Program-made: the position numbers and the translations under genes
Source: Sphaerisporangium siamense
GTDB taxonomy: Bacteria; Actinomycetota; Actinomycetes; Streptosporangiales; Streptosporangiaceae
NCBI RefSeq assembly: GCF_014205275.1
Contig: NZ_JACHND010000001.1
Location: 3,534,001-3,598,000 of the forward strand
Length of the DNA: 64,000 nt
Direction: 5' to 3'
Notes under the pieces: model-generated
Databases searched by the model: none
The model's input: the letters and a program-made list of their open reading frames with translations, nothing else
Told to the model about the DNA's origin: nothing
In this document: piece by piece, positions 15,801 through 27,474 of the stretch
How positions within the stretch are numbered: the first letter of the stretch is position 1
Layout of the letters: each line of letters begins with the position of its first letter

Positions 15801-16188
15801 GGCCCGCGCGGGCCGGCTCGGGGTCGTCGTTGTCGAGGTACTTGCCCGCCGCGCGGACCATGCCCTCGAAGCGCAGCGCGTCGACCTGGTCGGGCGTGGT
15901 GCGCAGGGCGTAGCCGGAGGCGACGGTGACCAGCAGGCGGTTGGGCCCGCCGCGCGGGCGTCCCGGCTCCAGGACGCGGCGCAGCCGGGAGATGTAGACC
16001 TGGAGCCCGGACTGCGCTCCTTTGGCCCCTTCGTCGGTCCACAGGTCGAACAGCAGCGTGTCGACGGGCACGACCTGGCCGCGGGCGACGAGTAATCGGG
16101 CGAGGACGGCACGCTGGCGCAGCCCGCCGAGGTCGAGCTCGCCCTCGGCGTACGCCTCGACCGGGCCGAGCACGCGGAACGTCACCAT
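12808..16188 (-). CDS. SARP-type transcriptional regulator with BTAD and AAA ATPase domains (AfsR-like)
   Basis: The 1126-residue product is a large SARP regulator of the kind that controls secondary metabolism or development. An OmpR-type winged helix (residues about 18-85) is followed by the bacterial transcriptional activation domain (about 90-245, ending ELGIDPGPALRKMESDILS), an ATPase domain with Walker A GDPGAGKTTL and Walker B VLIVLEDLHWAD, and a long C-terminal helical repeat region like TPRs. The ATG at 16188 (MVTFRVLGPVE) is the usual family start; a GTG at 16221 is possible. Codon 32, inside the winged helix, is TTA (16093-16095), so translation may depend on the bldA-type rare leucyl tRNA. 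No metabolite gene cluster is adjacent. Confidence 0.9.
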   Translation of the reverse strand: MVTFRVLGPVEAYAEGELDLGGLRQRAVLARLLVARGQVVPVDTLLFDLWTDEGAKGAQSGLQVYISRLRRVLEPGRPRGGPNRLLVTVASGYALRTTPDQVDALRFEGMVRAAGKYLDNDDPEPARAGLETALGLWRGTPYADFAEHHWAEAEVSRLAELRLVARERHGDAGLRLGLHAETVPDLEALTTEHPLREEGWRLLALGLYRCGRQGDALAALRRARTTLADELGIDPGPALRKMESDILSQDPSLELVLPQRPRFAEAAGTWPPRPESQTGDMPPLATEPFVGRDAELDRLTGAAPHAMAGRFTAAVVSGDPGAGKTTLVRRLGRTLGGQGWITASGGCPDSSATPPGWAWVEVLRTLVAARGTGEYGTLLAPLLDDAAPGDDDDQASGGFRLHRAVGGYIAAIAREAPVLIVLEDLHWADDQTIALLRALPSLLAAGRVLLVVTCRDGELNDQQSEVLAALARLGPVRVGLEGLDGDAVAELVRATCVREVDEDAVSTIVERTGGNPFFVRETVRLLDSEGSGGRATAAEVISEVPSGVRDVLRRRVTRLPVTAQQILLQAAVIGREVDIDVLVDVSGDEEAVVDAVEAALLAGLVTEPGPGMLRFDHDLVRDTLYSDASRLRRSRLHAAVASVIESRSPSDVAALAHHYDAAGTAETAAKAVHYAGLAAEQAERRFAHREAARLWERAIAAFDRARPGGPPSKERLLLQLRLIKALALAGDMTAARARRREAMDAALPLGDLELTARIAASVAVPHKGIARDLTRTAWEIVDVTERALIELPPGEQSLRASLLATLALELEGSATGRGYEASLEAEELARQSGDPALLAVALSGRLRQSYVITVVDEREAIGRELLEVGAASGQIAVQALAHLVLMECAAARGDFAEADAQVGAAERLAKQYALPAPPAVGAWYAGMRMMISGDYAGAERAYRRAAGLTARAGMLEGRQDLPLITAFCLRLVDGKAEDMVEPLEEAHRRGAKWTLDAYAVALTSAGHLKDARAVAATRTPVRPDFLYELAMTWRALAGMLLGDRDRMQDAYSTLGPFSDRIAGAGTGVVALWPVAQTLGDLAVRLGQPAEAERHYRKALGVAERVRVPRWVAAARKALGPGNPVSS

Positions 16189-16426
16189 GTCAGCCCCGCC
16201 GCCACCCAAGTCGTCAGCCACGTCGTCGCCACGTCAGCACCATGCCAGTCATGTCAGCCGCAACGCTATGCGCGCCCGTGAAGCACGCACAAGCCGTTCG
16301 CCAAGGCCCGCTTTCCTCCTCGTGTCCGCCCGGTATAGGGCGCCAGGGCGCGATCACGCCGGAAATGAGGCTACAGGTTTCCGCGCGGCCGGAGACCACC
16401 GAGCGGGCAGAGAGGGGATACGCGGG

Positions 16427-17494
16427 TCAGGCGCGGGTCGCGGGCTCCGGTGAGCGGCGGTCGCGGTCCTTGGCGTCGCGCCTGCGCAGCAGCGACCAGC
16501 CGCCGAGGGCGAGGCCGCCCCAGGGGATCTCGATCGTGTAGGTCCAGAAGCCGAACAGGATGGCCGCGGCGAGCGCCGAGCCCGACGGCTGGCCGAAGGC
16601 GATCAGCAGCGAGGCCGTGCCGCCCTCCATGATGCCCGCGCCGCTCGGGGTGATCAGCGCGCTGGTCAGCACCCGGCTCACCGCGAACACCGCGACGGTC
16701 TCGGCCGGGCCCGGGTAGGCGCCGGTGGCGACCAGGCAGGCCGTCATGATCAGGCACTGGAACCCCAGGAACCCGACCATGCCGAGCGACAGCCCGAGCG
16801 AGCCCTTGCGGACGATCTCGGCGGTGTCGGCGCGCAGGCGCTGGATCGCGCCGGACGCGGCGTGCTCGGCGGGGCGGATCCGGCGCGGCAGCACCCCGAG
16901 CACCCGGTCCAGGACGCGGCCGAGCACGCCCGCCGCCCGCTCCCAGTACAGGGCCGAGGCCACCACGGCCACCAGGATCAGGATCGAGACCGCCCCGCCC
17001 CAGGCGGCGCTGACCACGCGCTGGTCCGGGATGCGCCCGGCGACGAGCAGGGCGATGATGCCGATCGCGGGCAGGATGAACCGGAACAGCGTGTTCCACA
17101 CGCCGGTGACCACGGCGTACACCACGACGGGCCGGGTCGCGAACCCCCAGCCCTTGGTCATGCCGAAGGTCAGCGCGAGGCCCGCGGCCCCGCCGAACGG
17201 CAGCAGGTTGCTGACCGCGCTGCCCGCGGCGTTCAGCGTCAGCGCCTGCAGGTGGGTCAGGCCCGGCAGCGCGGAGGTCATCACGAACGTGTAGGCGTAC
17301 AGGCTGGCCAGCCACAGCACGGTCATCAGCAGGACCATCGGCACGCTCATGGCGGCGAACTGCGCGCCGATCTCGCCCCAGCTCACGGTGGCGCCGGTGA
17401 GGGCGTGGACGATCTGCGGGAGGAACACCACGAGCAGGACCGCCAGGGCCAGCGAGGCCATGGACAGGCCCGCCTTGACCCATTTGCCGCTCAT
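16427..17494 (-). CDS. Lysylphosphatidylglycerol synthase transmembrane domain protein (UPF0104)
   Basis: The 355-residue protein has about eight membrane helices and the conserved patches LNAAGSAVSNLLPFGGAAG and TPSGAGIMEGG of the AglD/MprF membrane-domain family. It lacks the soluble aminoacyl-transferase domain of MprF, so it is not itself a lysyl-PG synthase; family members act as lipid flippases or in glycolipid assembly. A GGGAG site precedes the ATG. It lies 158 bases from the PIG-L deacetylase gene in the same direction, and a GT4 glycosyltransferase is next to that, which suggests a joint role in a glycolipid. Confidence 0.85.
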   Translation of the reverse strand: MSGKWVKAGLSMASLALAVLLVVFLPQIVHALTGATVSWGEIGAQFAAMSVPMVLLMTVLWLASLYAYTFVMTSALPGLTHLQALTLNAAGSAVSNLLPFGGAAGLALTFGMTKGWGFATRPVVVYAVVTGVWNTLFRFILPAIGIIALLVAGRIPDQRVVSAAWGGAVSILILVAVVASALYWERAAGVLGRVLDRVLGVLPRRIRPAEHAASGAIQRLRADTAEIVRKGSLGLSLGMVGFLGFQCLIMTACLVATGAYPGPAETVAVFAVSRVLTSALITPSGAGIMEGGTASLLIAFGQPSGSALAAAILFGFWTYTIEIPWGGLALGGWSLLRRRDAKDRDRRSPEPATRA

Positions 17495-17652
17495 CAGGGT
17501 GCTCCCGTCAGTGTTCCGTGATCTGGGTGTCCCGACCGTCAGACGCCCCCGTCCGGTGACCCCGCCCCAGCGGGGGCCCTCGCAACGAGGCTACCCGCGG
17601 TCCCCGGACGGCGACGCGCTCTCCAGTCTGGGGCGGCCCGCCCGGCCGGATC

Positions 17653-18534
17653 TCATCCTCGAGGACGAACTCGCCCCGTCCCGGTCTCCTCCGGTGGCAG
17701 GTCGTCGAAGGGGTGGGTGCGGCGGCTGCCCGGGGGCAGCTCGCGGCGGACGTACCACTCGGTGCCGAACACCAGGCGGTACAGCGCGCCGGGGATCTTC
17801 AGCATGACGCCGAGCGTGCGCGCGCCGTCCCCGCCGGAGGCCTGGCTGGCGTGCGCGGCCATGCTGGCCCGTTTGACCTTGGTGTACCTGCGGACGTTCA
17901 CCCGGTGGGTGATCACCTCGCCGGGGGAGTAGGCCCGCTCGAACGAGCGCACGTCGAACTCGGGGGGGAAGCGGTAGAACCGCTGGGCCAGCCGCAGCGC
18001 CTTGAGCAGCGGGTCGCGGTTGACGGTGGCCTCCAGCAGGATCGGGGTGCCCGCGAGGTCCGCCGCGCGCTGCCCGACCCGGTAGACCTGCACGTGGTCG
18101 GGGTGCCCGTACCCGCCCGCCGGGTCATAGATCGTCAGCAGGTCGGCGTCCTCCTCCTTGAGCACGGCGGCCACGCGCTGGGCGGCCTCCTCGATGTCGG
18201 CGTCGATGAAGGCGTTCGGCGGCCGGTCGTCGCCCACGCCCGCGTTCTCGTCGACGCCCCGCTCGTCGAGGCCGGCGGTGTCCAGGCCGGAGTCGCCGTA
18301 CCCGAGCAGCACCACGCGCGCCACGCCGAGCACGGCCGCCGAGGCGTACAGCTCACCGGTGCGGGCCTCCGCGAGCGCCTCGCCGTGCGGCAGCTCGGCC
18401 AGGCCGCGCTCGCCCGCGGTCGCCACGATCAGGACGACCCGATGGCCCTCGGCCGCCAGCATCGCCATGGTCCCGGCCGTCAGAAGAGCCTCGTCGTCGG
18501 GGTGCGCGTGGAAGAAGACCGCGGTACGTGCCAC
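17653..18534 (-). CDS. PIG-L family deacetylase
   Basis: This 293-residue zinc enzyme has the signature HAHPDDE (residues 9-15) and GHPDHVQV near residue 155, the metal ligands of the LmbE/PIG-L fold. The family removes N-acetyl groups from GlcNAc conjugates, for example MshB and Mca in mycothiol metabolism and PIG-L in GPI synthesis. It starts with GTG and is transcribed away from a GT4 glycosyltransferase, a pairing seen in MshA/MshB chemistry. The C-terminal extension after about residue 200 is longer than in MshB, so the substrate is probably a glycolipid or another conjugate. Confidence 0.88.
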   Translation of the reverse strand: MARTAVFFHAHPDDEALLTAGTMAMLAAEGHRVVLIVATAGERGLAELPHGEALAEARTGELYASAAVLGVARVVLLGYGDSGLDTAGLDERGVDENAGVGDDRPPNAFIDADIEEAAQRVAAVLKEEDADLLTIYDPAGGYGHPDHVQVYRVGQRAADLAGTPILLEATVNRDPLLKALRLAQRFYRFPPEFDVRSFERAYSPGEVITHRVNVRRYTKVKRASMAAHASQASGGDGARTLGVMLKIPGALYRLVFGTEWYVRRELPPGSRRTHPFDDLPPEETGTGRVRPRG

Positions 18535-18691
18535 GCCGCCATGATTCCACGGCCCCGCCGCCCACGTGCGAGCCGCCTCCCCGTTGACCGGCCGTGAGAC
18601 CCTTCTCGGCGGCCTCGGAACGGGCCGGTGCGGGGCCCCGGTGCGCCGGGGCGCGTTTGAAGCGGCTTGCGGGCTCTGCGAGGCTGGCCCG

Positions 18692-19816
18692 GTGCGGATC
18701 CTTCACGTCAGCGACTGTTACCTGCCGCGGCTCGGGGGCATCGAGGTGCAGGTGGCCGACCTGGTACGGGCGCAGGCCGCCGCTGGCCACGAGGTCGAGG
18801 TCGCGACCGCGACCCCCGGCGAACCGCTCCCCGGCGTGCACCGCGTGGTCGCCCCCATGCCGTTCGGCCTGCCCGTCCACCCGCGGGGCACGCGCCACCT
18901 GCTGCGCCTCATGGCCGCCCGCCGCCCGGACGTCGTGCACGTCCACACCGGCGCGGTGTCGCCGTTCGCGTGGATGGGCGTGCGCGCGGCCGTGCGGGCG
19001 CGGCTGCCGGTCGTGGTGACCGTGCACAGCATGTGGGACCCGGTGACGCGGGCCCTCTACCGGGGGCTGGACGCGATCTGGGGGTGGAGCAGCTGGCGGG
19101 TGGTCTCCACGGCGGTGAGCAACGCCGCCGCCCGCCCGATCCGCGCGGTGGTGGGCGGGCGGGTGCCGGTGGCCGTCGTCTCCAACGGGCTGGACGTCTC
19201 CGCCTGGCGGCCCCAGGGCGACCCGCCGCCCCGCGAGCACGAGGGCGTGCACGTCGTCGCCGTGGGCCGGCTGGCCCCGCGCAAGCAGCCCGTCCGCCTG
19301 CTCAAGCTCCTGTTGCGGGCGCGCCGCCTGGTGCCGAGGGACGTCCCGATGCGGGCCACGCTCGTGGGGGACGGCCCGGCGCGCGGGTCGATGGAGCGGT
19401 ACGTCCGCGCCCACGGCATGGGCGACTGGGTGTCGCTGCCGGGCCGGTACTCGCGCGAGCAGATCCGCGCGCTGCTGGCCTCGGCGGACGTGTTCGTCGC
19501 GCCCGCGCCGCGCGAGTCGTTCGGCATCGCCGCGCTGGAGGCGCGGGCCGCGGGCGTGCCCGTGGTGGCCAGGGCGCAGAGCGGCGTGGCCGACTTCGTC
19601 AGGCCCGGCAAGGAGGGCTTACTCGGGCGCAGCTTCGACGAGCTGGTGCGCTCGGTGGCGCTGCTGGCCCGCGACGGCGGCCTGCGCGCGTCGATCGCGC
19701 TGCACAACCGGGAGACCGAGCTGACGCGCTGCCTCTGGCCGTCGGTCCTGGAAGGCTTCGACCAGGCCTACACGCTGGCGGCGCGGCGGCGCGACGCGGC
19801 CGGGCGGGGCCGATGA
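18692..19816 (+). CDS. Family 4 glycosyltransferase
   Basis: The 374-residue product is a GT-B fold retaining glycosyltransferase. The N-terminal domain begins VRILHVSDCYLPRLGGIEVQ with the acceptor-side glycine loop, and the C-terminal domain carries the donor-binding APAPRESFGIAALEA (EX7E) motif. The GTG at 18692 starts the conserved fold, so longer upstream frames are rejected. One TTA leucine codon (19619-19621) is in frame. Divergent to the PIG-L gene with a shared 157-base control region, it may add GlcNAc to a lipid or inositol acceptor that the deacetylase then uses; this is inference. Confidence 0.88.
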   Translation: MRILHVSDCYLPRLGGIEVQVADLVRAQAAAGHEVEVATATPGEPLPGVHRVVAPMPFGLPVHPRGTRHLLRLMAARRPDVVHVHTGAVSPFAWMGVRAAVRARLPVVVTVHSMWDPVTRALYRGLDAIWGWSSWRVVSTAVSNAAARPIRAVVGGRVPVAVVSNGLDVSAWRPQGDPPPREHEGVHVVAVGRLAPRKQPVRLLKLLLRARRLVPRDVPMRATLVGDGPARGSMERYVRAHGMGDWVSLPGRYSREQIRALLASADVFVAPAPRESFGIAALEARAAGVPVVARAQSGVADFVRPGKEGLLGRSFDELVRSVALLARDGGLRASIALHNRETELTRCLWPSVLEGFDQAYTLAARRRDAAGRGR

Positions 19817-20530
19817 CGGTCCGCGGCGGCGCGGACACTCGCTCACGCGGACGACCGGAAACCGGCGACCGCCCCGGATGGGATCGGGAAAGGCCGGTGA
19901 CCGGGGAAAGGGACTAGAAGGGGAGCACGCGGCCGGACGGGCTGCGGAGATCGAGCGGGGCGGGGTGTCGTGGGGGCCGGGGCCGGGGCGTGGTGAGAAT
20001 CCGCTTCATGTCCATCTCCTTCGGTACGGGCTCAACACTTCCCTCGTCACTCGTCGGCGGACAGGTCCTTTTTCCTCACTGCGAATTCCACGACCGGGAG
20101 GTTCGTGGACCCGACCTCACCTCCTCTTTACCCTTTCCAGGGCCGCCGCAGACGCTTTCCACCCTAGTTTCTTCGACCTTCATTTGCCGTGGAACCCCTA
20201 GCCGTCCCCTGTCGCCGTGTCGCACCCTGGCGGCGGTCCGGGCCTCTGACCTCGGATATCGCCGGCGTAAAAACACCGTGTTTCCAATCCGGTTCTGAAT
20301 TGTCACGGACGGGCGTCCTGCCGGCCCGTCGCCGAGGGGCGCGAAGGGCGGCCGCGGTGAAACCGCGGGGAATCGGGCCGCGCGCGGGCCGCCGCGTTTC
20401 CCCGGCGGCTCCCGTCCGAAACCTCGCGGGGGCACGGGAACGCGAATCGAAATCCATCCGTCACATTCGGATGGCTCCGGACCGCATATCGGGTGTTTAA
20501 GATTCACTCACCCAACCTCCGGGAGGTCCG
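19817..20530. other. 714-base gene-free stretch
   Basis: No convincing gene is seen on either strand. The part 20030-20300 has a lower GC content and is pyrimidine-rich on the plus strand. A CCGCGG-TGAAA-CCGCGG hairpin lies at 20352-20368. Close to the XRE gene, TAAGAT (20498-20503) fits a minus-10 box and would give a leader of about 20 bases that contains the GGGAGG ribosome site. The rest has no recognisable feature. Confidence 0.5.
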
Positions 20531-21928
20531 ATGGGAGCACGGCAGGCGGCGTCGGACCAGGCCCGGGCACGCCCGGCGGAGCGACCGGGAGGAACGGGGC
20601 CCTGGGCCGAGTTCGGCGCGCAGATGCGCAGGTGGCGGGGCAGCGCCGGGTTCACCCAGGCCCAGGTGGGGGCGCGGGTCGGCTACGACCACAGCGCCAT
20701 CAGCAGGCTGGAGAGCGGCGCCAGGGAACCCTCCGACCGGCTGGCCCGCCGCCTGGACGAGGTGCTCGGAGCCGGCGGCGCGCTGCTCGCCGCCTACCGC
20801 GCCGTGGCCGCCGAGCAGGGACGCCACGACGGTGCCGGACGCGCGGACCCCCTGCCCGGCGGCGCCCCCGGGCCGCTCGTGCCGGACGGCCTCGTGCTGC
20901 CGTCCCTGCTGCCCAGCTACGGCATCGCCTGCCCGCTGCACCCCGAGGCCCGCTGCGAGGTGCCTCCGCTCGCCGAGACTCCCCGCCCCGGCGCCCTGGA
21001 CGGCAGGGCCCCCGGCGCCGACACCGTCCACCTGCTGTGCGCGCTGCTGGCGGCCTGCTGGAGCGCGGGCGACGAGCGGCCGCTCCCGGGGACGGCGGCG
21101 GCCGTGGAGCGGGCCCTGCACCTGATCGTCGGCTGGGCCGGGGAGGCCACCGGACCGGCACGCCGGGCCCTGGTGCGGCTCGCCGGGGCGTACGCGCTGC
21201 TGGCGGGGGAGCTGCGCGCGTCGCGGGGCCAGAACGGCATGGCCATGGCCTGGTTGCACAAATGCCTGTACTGGGCGGGGATGTCCGACGACCCGGCCGT
21301 CCACGTCGCGGCGCTGTGCGACATGGCGACCATCGCCCGGCTCGAACACGACGCGCCGTCCGCGATCACCTACGCGGGCGCCATGCGGGAGGCGTACCCC
21401 GGGCGCCGCTGGGCGGCCGTCATGGCCGACCTGTGCGAGGCCAGGGGCCACGCGCTGATCGGAGACGTCCGCGCGTGCCGCCGCCGCGTCGACGGCGCGC
21501 GCGACCGCCTCCACGGGGTCGGCGAGCGCGACCTCGCCGAGGCTCCGTGGCTCGCGGAGGCGTCCGGTCAGGTGTACGTGGAGTCGGCCGCCGCCGGGGC
21601 CCTGCGCGATCTGGCCGCGATGACGGCCGACCGGTCGCTCGCCCGCCTGGCGATCGACGCGGCCGGCCGGTCGCTGGCGTGCCTGGCGCCCGGCCGCCGC
21701 GCGGCGCGGGTGCTGTTCACCCTGCGCCTGGCCGACGGCCACGCCTGTGCGGGCGATCTGGACGCGGCCGTGGCCATCGCCGAGCCGCTGCTGGCCGAGC
21801 TGCCCACGCTGCACACACCCCTGATCGGTCAGGAGTTGTACGGCCTGCGCAGCCGGCTCATGGCGCGCTGGGGCAACCGGCCCGGCATGCGCGACTTCAC
21901 CGCCCACCTCGGCGCCGTTTGGCAGTGA
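20531..21928 (+). CDS. XRE family helix-turn-helix regulator with helical repeat domain
   Basis: The 465-residue protein has an N-terminal XRE helix-turn-helix (about residues 30-82, core TQAQVGARVGYDHSAISRLE) followed by a Pro/Gly-rich linker and about 300 residues of alpha-helical repeats that look like TPRs. Such large XRE/TPR proteins are abundant in filamentous actinomycetes and act as transcription regulators, often with peptide or protein ligands. GGGAGG sits 6 bases before the ATG. Neighbouring targets are unknown; it is upstream of the protease genes and might control them. Confidence 0.85.
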   Translation: MGARQAASDQARARPAERPGGTGPWAEFGAQMRRWRGSAGFTQAQVGARVGYDHSAISRLESGAREPSDRLARRLDEVLGAGGALLAAYRAVAAEQGRHDGAGRADPLPGGAPGPLVPDGLVLPSLLPSYGIACPLHPEARCEVPPLAETPRPGALDGRAPGADTVHLLCALLAACWSAGDERPLPGTAAAVERALHLIVGWAGEATGPARRALVRLAGAYALLAGELRASRGQNGMAMAWLHKCLYWAGMSDDPAVHVAALCDMATIARLEHDAPSAITYAGAMREAYPGRRWAAVMADLCEARGHALIGDVRACRRRVDGARDRLHGVGERDLAEAPWLAEASGQVYVESAAAGALRDLAAMTADRSLARLAIDAAGRSLACLAPGRRAARVLFTLRLADGHACAGDLDAAVAIAEPLLAELPTLHTPLIGQELYGLRSRLMARWGNRPGMRDFTAHLGAVWQ

Positions 21929-21987
21929 GCTTGACAGTTCACCGCGAACCGGTGACGTTCCGCGTATCTACGGGACACTCCCGGTGA

Positions 21988-25575
<3,588 letters not shown>

Positions 25576-25664
25576 CACCCCCCGATCACCGGCTCGGGCC
25601 AGGCCCAAGGACGTGTCCTGGCCCGGAGCCGGCTCCATCTCACCGGAAAGGAGATGAAACGACC

Positions 25665-27422
25665 GTGGGACTCACCAGAGCCCTGCTCGCCGGCCTCCTG
25701 CTGGCCGGCGCCGCTCTGTCCGGGGCGTCACCGGCCGGGGCGTCCGCCGAGGCGTCCTACCTCGTGGTACTGAAGAAGGACGGCCAGGCGTTCGACGGCG
25801 ATCGCGCCGCCTCGCTGGGGGGCCGGTACGGCGCGCGCGTCGATCACGTCTACGAGCACGCCCTGCACGGTTTCGATGCGCGCATGACCAAGGACGCCGC
25901 GCGCAGGCTCGCCGCCGACCCGGAGGTCCGCTATGTGGAGCCCGACCGTGTCGTGACCATCGCGAGCCCGGCACCGTCCTGGGGCCTGGACCGCATCGAC
26001 CAGCGGGCGCTCCCGCTGGACGGGGAGTACCGCTACCCGGGGCTGGCGTCACCGGTGCGGATGTACATCCTCGACACCGGGATTCGCTTCACCCACCAGG
26101 ACTTCGGTGGGCGTGCCGTGTCCGGACCCGACTTCGTGGATTCGGACGACAACTCCAGCGACTGCAACGGGCACGGTACCTTCGTGGCCGGCGTGGCGGG
26201 CGGCACCGCGTACGGCGTGGCGAAGAACGCCTCGCTGATGGGCGTCCGGGTGATGAATTGCTACGGGTCGGGGCGGTGGGCGAACGTCATCGCGGCGCTG
26301 GACTGGGTGGTGGGCGACCACCAGCCGGGCGTGCCCGCGGTGCTGAACCTGAGCCTGTCCAGCGGGAAGGTGCAGGCGGCCAACGACGCGGTCGCGGCGG
26401 CGGTCGCCGACGGCGTGGTGGTCACCGCGGCGGCGGGTAACGACAACGGTCAGGACGCCTGCCTCCGTTCGCCCGCGAGCACCCCCGAGGCGATCAGCGT
26501 CGGTGCCACCCAGCGGGACGACTCCCGGTCGGGGTTCTCCAACATCGGCCCCTGCCTGGACCTTTTCGCCCCCGGCGGCGCGATCGTGTCCGACTGGCAC
26601 ACCGGCGACACCGCGCGCACGGGCGGCAGCGGCACCTCCTACGCCGCCCCGCACGTCGCGGGCGCGGCGGCGCTGTACCTGGCCGCCAACCCCACGGCGA
26701 CGCCGAGGCAGGTGCAGGACGCGATCGTCAGGAACGCCACCCCTGGCGTCGTGACCAACGCCGGCGCGGGATCGCCCAACCGGCTGCTGTACGTCACCAC
26801 CGAGGGCGGGCCCGTCACCGACGACTTCTCGATGACGACGCGGCCGGGCTCGGCGACCGTCGACCCGGGTGGCTCGGCGAGCGCCACCGTGTCCACCGCG
26901 GTGACCCGCGGGTCGGCGCAGCAGGTCATGCTGTCGGCCGCCGGCCCGCCCGGCTCGTCGGCCGTCTTCACCCCGGCCGTCGTCCAGGCGGGCGCCGAGG
27001 CCGTGATGACCCTCACCACCGCGCCCGCGACGCCGCCCGGCACCTACACCGTGACCATCACGGGCACCGGGACCGCCAACACCCGGTCCACGACGTTCGC
27101 CCTCACCGTCACCGGCACCGCCTGCCCGGGACACGAGACCACCAGGACCGGGAACCTGAGCGACGGCCAGAGCGCCTACCAGGCCGTCCCCTCCACGGCG
27201 GCCGGCACGCACCGGGCGTGCCTGGCCGGGCCGCCAGGATCCGACTACGACCTCTACCTGCAGAAACTGAACGGCTCGACCTGGACGACCGTGGCGCAGA
27301 GCACCTCGCCCGGCTCCGACGAGAACCTCTCCTACACCGGCGCCGCCGGGACCTACCGCTACCGGGTCCACTCCTACAGCGGCACGGGCGCCTACACCCT
27401 CGGCTTCACCGACCCCGGCTGA
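25665..27422 (+). CDS. Secreted subtilase (S8) with PPC domain
   Basis: The 585-residue protein has a signal peptide, an I9 inhibitor propeptide (about residues 27-100) and a proteinase-K-like catalytic domain with Asp137 (ILDTGI), His170 (NGHGTF) and Ser325 (GTSYAAPHVAG). After about residue 385 it carries a DDFSMTTRP beta module and a PPC domain nearly identical to those of the metalloprotease 90 bases upstream. It is in the same direction and probably cotranscribed. GTG start at 25665 with AAGGAG 12 bases upstream. It should act as an extracellular endopeptidase; the PPC region is usually trimmed off after export. Confidence 0.92.
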   Translation: MGLTRALLAGLLLAGAALSGASPAGASAEASYLVVLKKDGQAFDGDRAASLGGRYGARVDHVYEHALHGFDARMTKDAARRLAADPEVRYVEPDRVVTIASPAPSWGLDRIDQRALPLDGEYRYPGLASPVRMYILDTGIRFTHQDFGGRAVSGPDFVDSDDNSSDCNGHGTFVAGVAGGTAYGVAKNASLMGVRVMNCYGSGRWANVIAALDWVVGDHQPGVPAVLNLSLSSGKVQAANDAVAAAVADGVVVTAAAGNDNGQDACLRSPASTPEAISVGATQRDDSRSGFSNIGPCLDLFAPGGAIVSDWHTGDTARTGGSGTSYAAPHVAGAAALYLAANPTATPRQVQDAIVRNATPGVVTNAGAGSPNRLLYVTTEGGPVTDDFSMTTRPGSATVDPGGSASATVSTAVTRGSAQQVMLSAAGPPGSSAVFTPAVVQAGAEAVMTLTTAPATPPGTYTVTITGTGTANTRSTTFALTVTGTACPGHETTRTGNLSDGQSAYQAVPSTAAGTHRACLAGPPGSDYDLYLQKLNGSTWTTVAQSTSPGSDENLSYTGAAGTYRYRVHSYSGTGAYTLGFTDPG

Positions 27423-27432
27423 CCACCGAGCA

Positions 27433-27469
27433 GGGGGCGCGCCCGCCTGCCCGCGGCGGGCGCGCTCCC
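27433..27469. terminator. Bidirectional terminator between the subtilase and formamidase genes
   Basis: Arms 27433-27447 and 27455-27469 pair over 15 positions with one G-U on the plus strand, around a 7-base loop. It fills the 52 bases between two convergent genes, so it can end both transcripts. Confidence 0.75.
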
Positions 27470-27474
27470 GGGGG

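Noticed and set aside
16427..17494. MprF-type lysylphosphatidylglycerol synthase
   Set aside because: Only the membrane domain is present; the soluble transferase domain is missing.
19878..20507. Short open frames on both strands in the 0.7 kb gap
   Set aside because: None has a ribosome site, coding-like codon use or a recognisable fold; the lower GC fits non-coding DNA.
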